DNA from: Verrucomicrobiota bacterium
Lineage (GTDB): Bacteria; Verrucomicrobiota; Verrucomicrobiia; Limisphaerales; JACRJZ01
Reading direction: 5' to 3'
Length of the DNA: 8,013 nucleotides
Assembly (NCBI GenBank): GCA_022711695.1
Contig: JAKLEJ010000148.1
Coordinates: 1 to 8,013 of the forward strand
Shown here: one piece after another, positions 4,999 to 8,013 of the stretch
Layout of the letters: each line of letters starts with the position of its first letter
Position numbering within the stretch: position 1 is the stretch's first letter
Position numbers and translations under genes: made by a program
Notes under the pieces: model-generated
What the model was told of the DNA's origin: nothing
The model's database searches: none
The model's input: only the letters and a program-made list of their open reading frames with translations

Positions 4999-7476
4999 AT
5001 GAAGACACACACCTTGACCGCGCTGATTCTCGCCCTGGCGGGCGCCGCCTCGCTGCGGCCCCACACCGCCCAAGGCGCGCTGCCGACCGAATCCGACATG
5101 GCCGAGGCTGCCCGCTGGACAGCCGCCAAATTCAGGGGCGTGGCCGAAACGGCCAGGCCCAGCCCCGGGCTGTATGTCCTGGCCAACAACGATCCGGTGC
5201 AAAAGAACGCCCGCAACGGCCGGCCGATGCGAATCGTTCAAACCGACTACTCCCGCGGCCTCTACTGCCATGCGGTCAGCAAGGTTGTCGTGCGCCTGCC
5301 CGGGCCCGGCGACCTCTTCACGGCGATTGTCGGCGTGGACAGCAACGAGCAGACCAGCGGGGGACGCGGCAGCGTGCGCTTTGCGGTGCTGGCCAACGAA
5401 CGCGAGAGCTTCAAATCCGGCCTCATGCGCGAGGGCATGGCGGGAGCGCCCGTGGAAGTGAAGCTGAACGGCGCCCGCGAATTTGTCCTGGAGGTGGAGG
5501 ATGGCGGCGACGGGATCGGGTGCGACCAGGCCGATTGGGCCCAAGCCCGGGTGAGACTGCAGGACGGCCGCGAGATCTGGCTGGCGGACCTGCCCCTGGC
5601 CGAGGGGGCCGGCCGGGCTTCCTTCACCACCGAGCCGGCGTTTTCCTTCAAGTACGACGGCAAAGCGTTCGCCGATCTCCAGTGGAAACCGGTTCGCAGC
5701 GCCCGCAAGTTGGACGAGCAACGCACCGAGCATACCCTCGTTTACGCGGATGGGACCACCGGCCTGGAGGTTCGTTGCGTGGCGATCCAATACCATGATT
5801 ACCCCACAGTGGAATGGACTGTCTATTTTGCCAACAAGGGGACAAGCGATACGCCGGTGCTTTCGGACATCCAGGCGTTGGACACCCGGTTCGAGCGCAG
5901 CGGCCGCGGGGATTTCATCCTCCACCACCACAAGGGGACCTTTGTGCGCCCGGACGATTTCGAGCCGTTGACCACGAAGTTGAAGGCCGGCCAGCGCGAG
6001 CGCTTCGCTCCGCCGGGCGGGCGTCCCTGCGGTCATGTCTGGCCCTATTTCAACCTCGAGGCCGCCAACGAAGGGGTGATTCTCGCCGTGGGCTGGCCGG
6101 GACAGTGGGCGGCGGAGTTTGCGCGGGACAACGCGAATGGCTTGCGGGTGACGGCGGGCCAGGAGAAGACGCGGCTCAAGCTCAAGCCCGGCGAAACCAT
6201 CCGCACCCCGCTCATGGCGATGCAGTTTCACAGCGGCGACTGGCTGGCTTCGCAGAACGTCTGGAGGCGCTGGATGCTGGCCCACAACCTGCCCCGGGCG
6301 GCCGGTCAGCCGCCGCGGCCGCTCCTGACTCCTTGCAGCTCGCACCAGTTTGCCGAGATGATCAACGCCAACGAGGAAAACCAGAAGTTCTTCATCGACC
6401 GCTATCTCGAGGAAAAGCTGAACCCGGACTACTGGTGGATGGACGCCGGCTGGTACGTGAACAAGAGCGGTTGGCCCAACACCGGCACCTGGCTGGTGGA
6501 CAGCAACCGGTTCCCCCGCGGCCTGCGGGCCATCACCGACCATGCCCGCTCGAAGGGCGTCAAGGGCCTGGTGTGGTTCGAGCCCGAGCGCGTCACCCCG
6601 GGCACCTGGCTGCACGACACCCACCCCGAGTGGCTCCTCAAAGGCACGCTGCTGAACCTCGGCAACCCCCAGGCGCGCGCCTGGCTCACCGATCACGTGG
6701 ACAAGCTCCTCACGGAGCAGGGGATCGACCTCTATCGCCAGGACTACAACATCGACCCGCTCGGATTCTGGCGCGGGAACGACCCCGAGGACCGGCAGGG
6801 CATCACCGAGAACCATTACGTGACCGGCTACCTGGCTTACTGGGACGAATTGCTGCGGCGTCACCCGGGCATGCTGATCGACTCGTGCGCGTCGGGCGGA
6901 CACCGCAATGACCTCGAGACCATGCGCCGGTCGCTGCCCTTCCTGCGCAGCGACTGCATCATGGACCCGGTGGGCAACCAGGCTCACACCTATGGCCTGT
7001 CGTTCTGGCTGCCCTATCACGGCACCGGCAGCAGCCAGACCGGCGAACTCGACGCCCGCAGCGCCATGGCTTGTCCCCACTTCATCGCCTGCTGGGACAT
7101 GCGCAACCGCAGCCTCGATTACGATCTGCTCCGCCGCCTCGTCCGCCAGTGGCGTGAATACGCTCCCAACTACTTTGGGGATTATTATCCGCTGACCCCG
7201 CACAGCATCGAGCCCACCACCTGGATCGGCTGGCAGTTCGACCGGCCCGAGCAGGGCAAAGGCATGATCCAGGCCTTCCGGCGCTCCCAGAGCGTCTTTG
7301 AAGTCGGTCGTTTCAAGCTCCGCGGCCTCGAGGCCAAGGCCCGCTACGCCGTGACCGATCTGGGATCGGGCGATTCCCGGACGCTCTCCGGCGCGGAGTT
7401 GATGGAGAAGGGCCTGCCCGTGTCCATCACCGCACAACCGGGCGCGGTGACGTTGACCTACGCCAGGGTTCAGTGA
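4999..7476 (+). CDS. Exported NPCBM-GH36 alpha-galactosidase-like glycoside hydrolase
   Basis: 825 aa. Residues 1 to about 26 are a Sec signal peptide (MKTHT then TALILALAGAASL, with AQG-A as a plausible cleavage site), so the enzyme acts in the periplasm or outside. Residues about 29-195 are an NPCBM carbohydrate-binding module (SRGLYCHA 85-92, FTAIVGVDSNEQ 107-118, GSVRFAV 124-130, EDGGDGIGCDQADWA 167-181). A beta-rich region (about 205-430) precedes a GH36-type barrel: WWMDAGW (479-485), WFEPER (526-531), the nucleophile D582 in YRQDYN (579-584), and acid/base D638 in DSCASGGHRND (628-638). The last 80 residues form a small beta domain. GH36 enzymes hydrolyse alpha-galactosides with retention; the QDYN version of the usual KWDMN marks a divergent branch, so another alpha-glycoside is possible. 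No Shine-Dalgarno sequence is seen. A paralogue starts 12 bases after the stop. Confidence 0.92.
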   Translation: MKTHTLTALILALAGAASLRPHTAQGALPTESDMAEAARWTAAKFRGVAETARPSPGLYVLANNDPVQKNARNGRPMRIVQTDYSRGLYCHAVSKVVVRLPGPGDLFTAIVGVDSNEQTSGGRGSVRFAVLANERESFKSGLMREGMAGAPVEVKLNGAREFVLEVEDGGDGIGCDQADWAQARVRLQDGREIWLADLPLAEGAGRASFTTEPAFSFKYDGKAFADLQWKPVRSARKLDEQRTEHTLVYADGTTGLEVRCVAIQYHDYPTVEWTVYFANKGTSDTPVLSDIQALDTRFERSGRGDFILHHHKGTFVRPDDFEPLTTKLKAGQRERFAPPGGRPCGHVWPYFNLEAANEGVILAVGWPGQWAAEFARDNANGLRVTAGQEKTRLKLKPGETIRTPLMAMQFHSGDWLASQNVWRRWMLAHNLPRAAGQPPRPLLTPCSSHQFAEMINANEENQKFFIDRYLEEKLNPDYWWMDAGWYVNKSGWPNTGTWLVDSNRFPRGLRAITDHARSKGVKGLVWFEPERVTPGTWLHDTHPEWLLKGTLLNLGNPQARAWLTDHVDKLLTEQGIDLYRQDYNIDPLGFWRGNDPEDRQGITENHYVTGYLAYWDELLRRHPGMLIDSCASGGHRNDLETMRRSLPFLRSDCIMDPVGNQAHTYGLSFWLPYHGTGSSQTGELDARSAMACPHFIACWDMRNRSLDYDLLRRLVRQWREYAPNYFGDYYPLTPHSIEPTTWIGWQFDRPEQGKGMIQAFRRSQSVFEVGRFKLRGLEAKARYAVTDLGSGDSRTLSGAELMEKGLPVSITAQPGAVTLTYARVQ
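5083..5523 (+). repeat. Paralogous N-terminal module, copy 1 (matches 7573-8013)
   Basis: Residues 29-175 of the glycosidase align without gaps to residues 29-175 of the next gene, about 93 of 147 residues identical by hand count. Shared blocks include MAEAARW, RGLYCHA, VGVDSN, GGRGSVRFAV and DGGDGI. At DNA level some stretches are nearly identical, for example around 5371-5387 and 7861-7877. This indicates an old tandem duplication rather than a recent one. Confidence 0.85.
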
Positions 7477-7488
7477 CACAATGCCCGC

Positions 7489-8013
7489 ATGAAGAACCGC
7501 CCGCCCCGCTCCAGCCTCTGGACGATGGCGGTCGTGGCGTGTCTTGCTTCGTTTGCCGGATGGGCCGCGACCCCGACCGAGTCTGAAATGGCCGAAGCCG
7601 CCCGCTGGGCATCGGCCAAGTTCAAGGGAGTTGCCCTTGCGCCTGAGCCGCGTGCCGGCCTTGAGGCGCTTGCCAACCACGGGCCGGTGGACCGGAACGC
7701 CCGCGGCGGCAAACCCCTGCGCGTCGGCGGCCAGGCGTACACGCGCGGGCTCTACTGCCATGCCTCCAGCCAGGTCATCGTCCGCCTGCCTTCCGCAGGC
7801 CTCGAGTTCACGGCCCTCGTGGGCGTGGACAGCAACGATCAGACCGTGGGCGGCCGGGGCAGCGTGCGCTTTGCGGTCGAGGTGGACGGAAAAGAGAGCT
7901 TTCGCTCGCCTCTCTTGCGCGAGGGCATGCCCGGCGTGCCGGTGAAGGTGGACCTGCGGAAGGCCGACCGGTTCGTTCTCCTGGTGGACGACGGCGGCGA
8001 TGGCATCGCCTGC
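7489..8013 (+). CDS. Exported NPCBM-domain protein, paralogue of the upstream glycosidase (partial, 3' end outside window)
   Basis: An ORF open from the ATG at 7489 to the right edge (175 codons, no stop). Residues 1 to about 27 are a signal peptide: a basic start (MKNRPPR), then a hydrophobic stretch ending AGWAA before TPTES. The remainder is an NPCBM module with TRGLYCHA, FTALVGVDSNDQ, GGRGSVRFAV, REGM and DDGGDGIAC. It copies residues 29-175 of the preceding gene without gaps at about 63% identity. The gap to that gene's stop is only 12 bases, so the two are surely cotranscribed. By analogy the missing part is probably also a GH36-type catalytic domain, but this is inference: the NPCBM module is shared by several glycosidase families. 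No clear Shine-Dalgarno sequence is seen. An ATG at 7481 gives only three codons and is not the start. Confidence 0.85.
   Translation, partial: MKNRPPRSSLWTMAVVACLASFAGWAATPTESEMAEAARWASAKFKGVALAPEPRAGLEALANHGPVDRNARGGKPLRVGGQAYTRGLYCHASSQVIVRLPSAGLEFTALVGVDSNDQTVGGRGSVRFAVEVDGKESFRSPLLREGMPGVPVKVDLRKADRFVLLVDDGGDGIAC
7573..8013 (+). repeat. Paralogous N-terminal module, copy 2 (matches 5083-5523)
   Basis: Second copy of the module described at 5083-5523. It is colinear from the residue after the signal peptide up to the window edge, so the similarity very likely continues beyond the window. Confidence 0.85.

Noticed and set aside
7531..7542. VVAC as a lipobox that would make the second NPCBM protein a lipoprotein
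   Set aside because: The hydrophobic stretch before it is very short and continues past the Cys to AGWAA, which is a better signal peptidase I site. The paralogue has no Cys at this place.
4222..7761. A 1179-codon open frame on the minus strand, antisense to E2 and the glycosidase
   Set aside because: Its translation shows no recognisable domain, while the plus strand carries strong motifs over the same bases. Long antisense frames are expected in GC-rich genes because stop codons are rare there.

Overview
The window is GC-rich, tightly packed bacterial DNA with six protein genes, two of them cut by the window edges. No tRNA, rRNA, CRISPR array or mobile element was seen. Taxonomy is an inference. 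Secreted NPCBM-GH36 glycosidases in tandem, weak or absent Shine-Dalgarno sequences before most genes, and a fused E1 dehydrogenase point to a polysaccharide-degrading bacterium of the Planctomycetota-Verrucomicrobiota-Lentisphaerota group, most likely Verrucomicrobiota. No marker gene is present to settle this.

Layout. Positions 1-1278 carry a leftward two-gene unit: a classical short-chain dehydrogenase/reductase (SDR, 1278 to 496) and, 9 bases downstream, a metallo-beta-lactamase-fold hydrolase of UlaG (sugar-lactonase) type that runs off the left edge. Positions 1279-1482 form a divergent control region, locally AT-rich, with a dyad, a nested inverted repeat and helically phased direct repeats. 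Rightward from about 1483 come a fused E1alpha-E1beta thiamine-diphosphate dehydrogenase of the acetoin/pyruvate dehydrogenase family (705 aa) and, 37 bases on, its E2 acyltransferase (395 aa). A 173-base gap with a strong hairpin (4826-4998) separates these from an exported NPCBM-GH36 alpha-galactosidase-like enzyme (825 aa). Twelve bases after that, a paralogue begins and runs off the right edge.

Working together (inference). The two exported glycosidase-like proteins would release sugars from an alpha-galactosidic or related glycan. The SDR and the UlaG-like hydrolase could oxidise a sugar and open the resulting lactone. The E1-E2 complex would oxidatively cleave a downstream 2-oxoacid or acetoin-like product to an acyl-CoA. 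No E3 (dihydrolipoamide dehydrogenase), transporter or regulator is visible, so the complex must borrow E3 from elsewhere.

The most notable points are: an SDR whose catalytic tyrosine is phenylalanine at exactly the expected place; the single-chain E1; a short upstream ORF whose stop overlaps an alternative E1 start; and the tandem NPCBM paralogues, about 63% identical over 147 ungapped residues. No clearly new system is evident. The window looks like a carbohydrate-catabolism locus with some unusual details.
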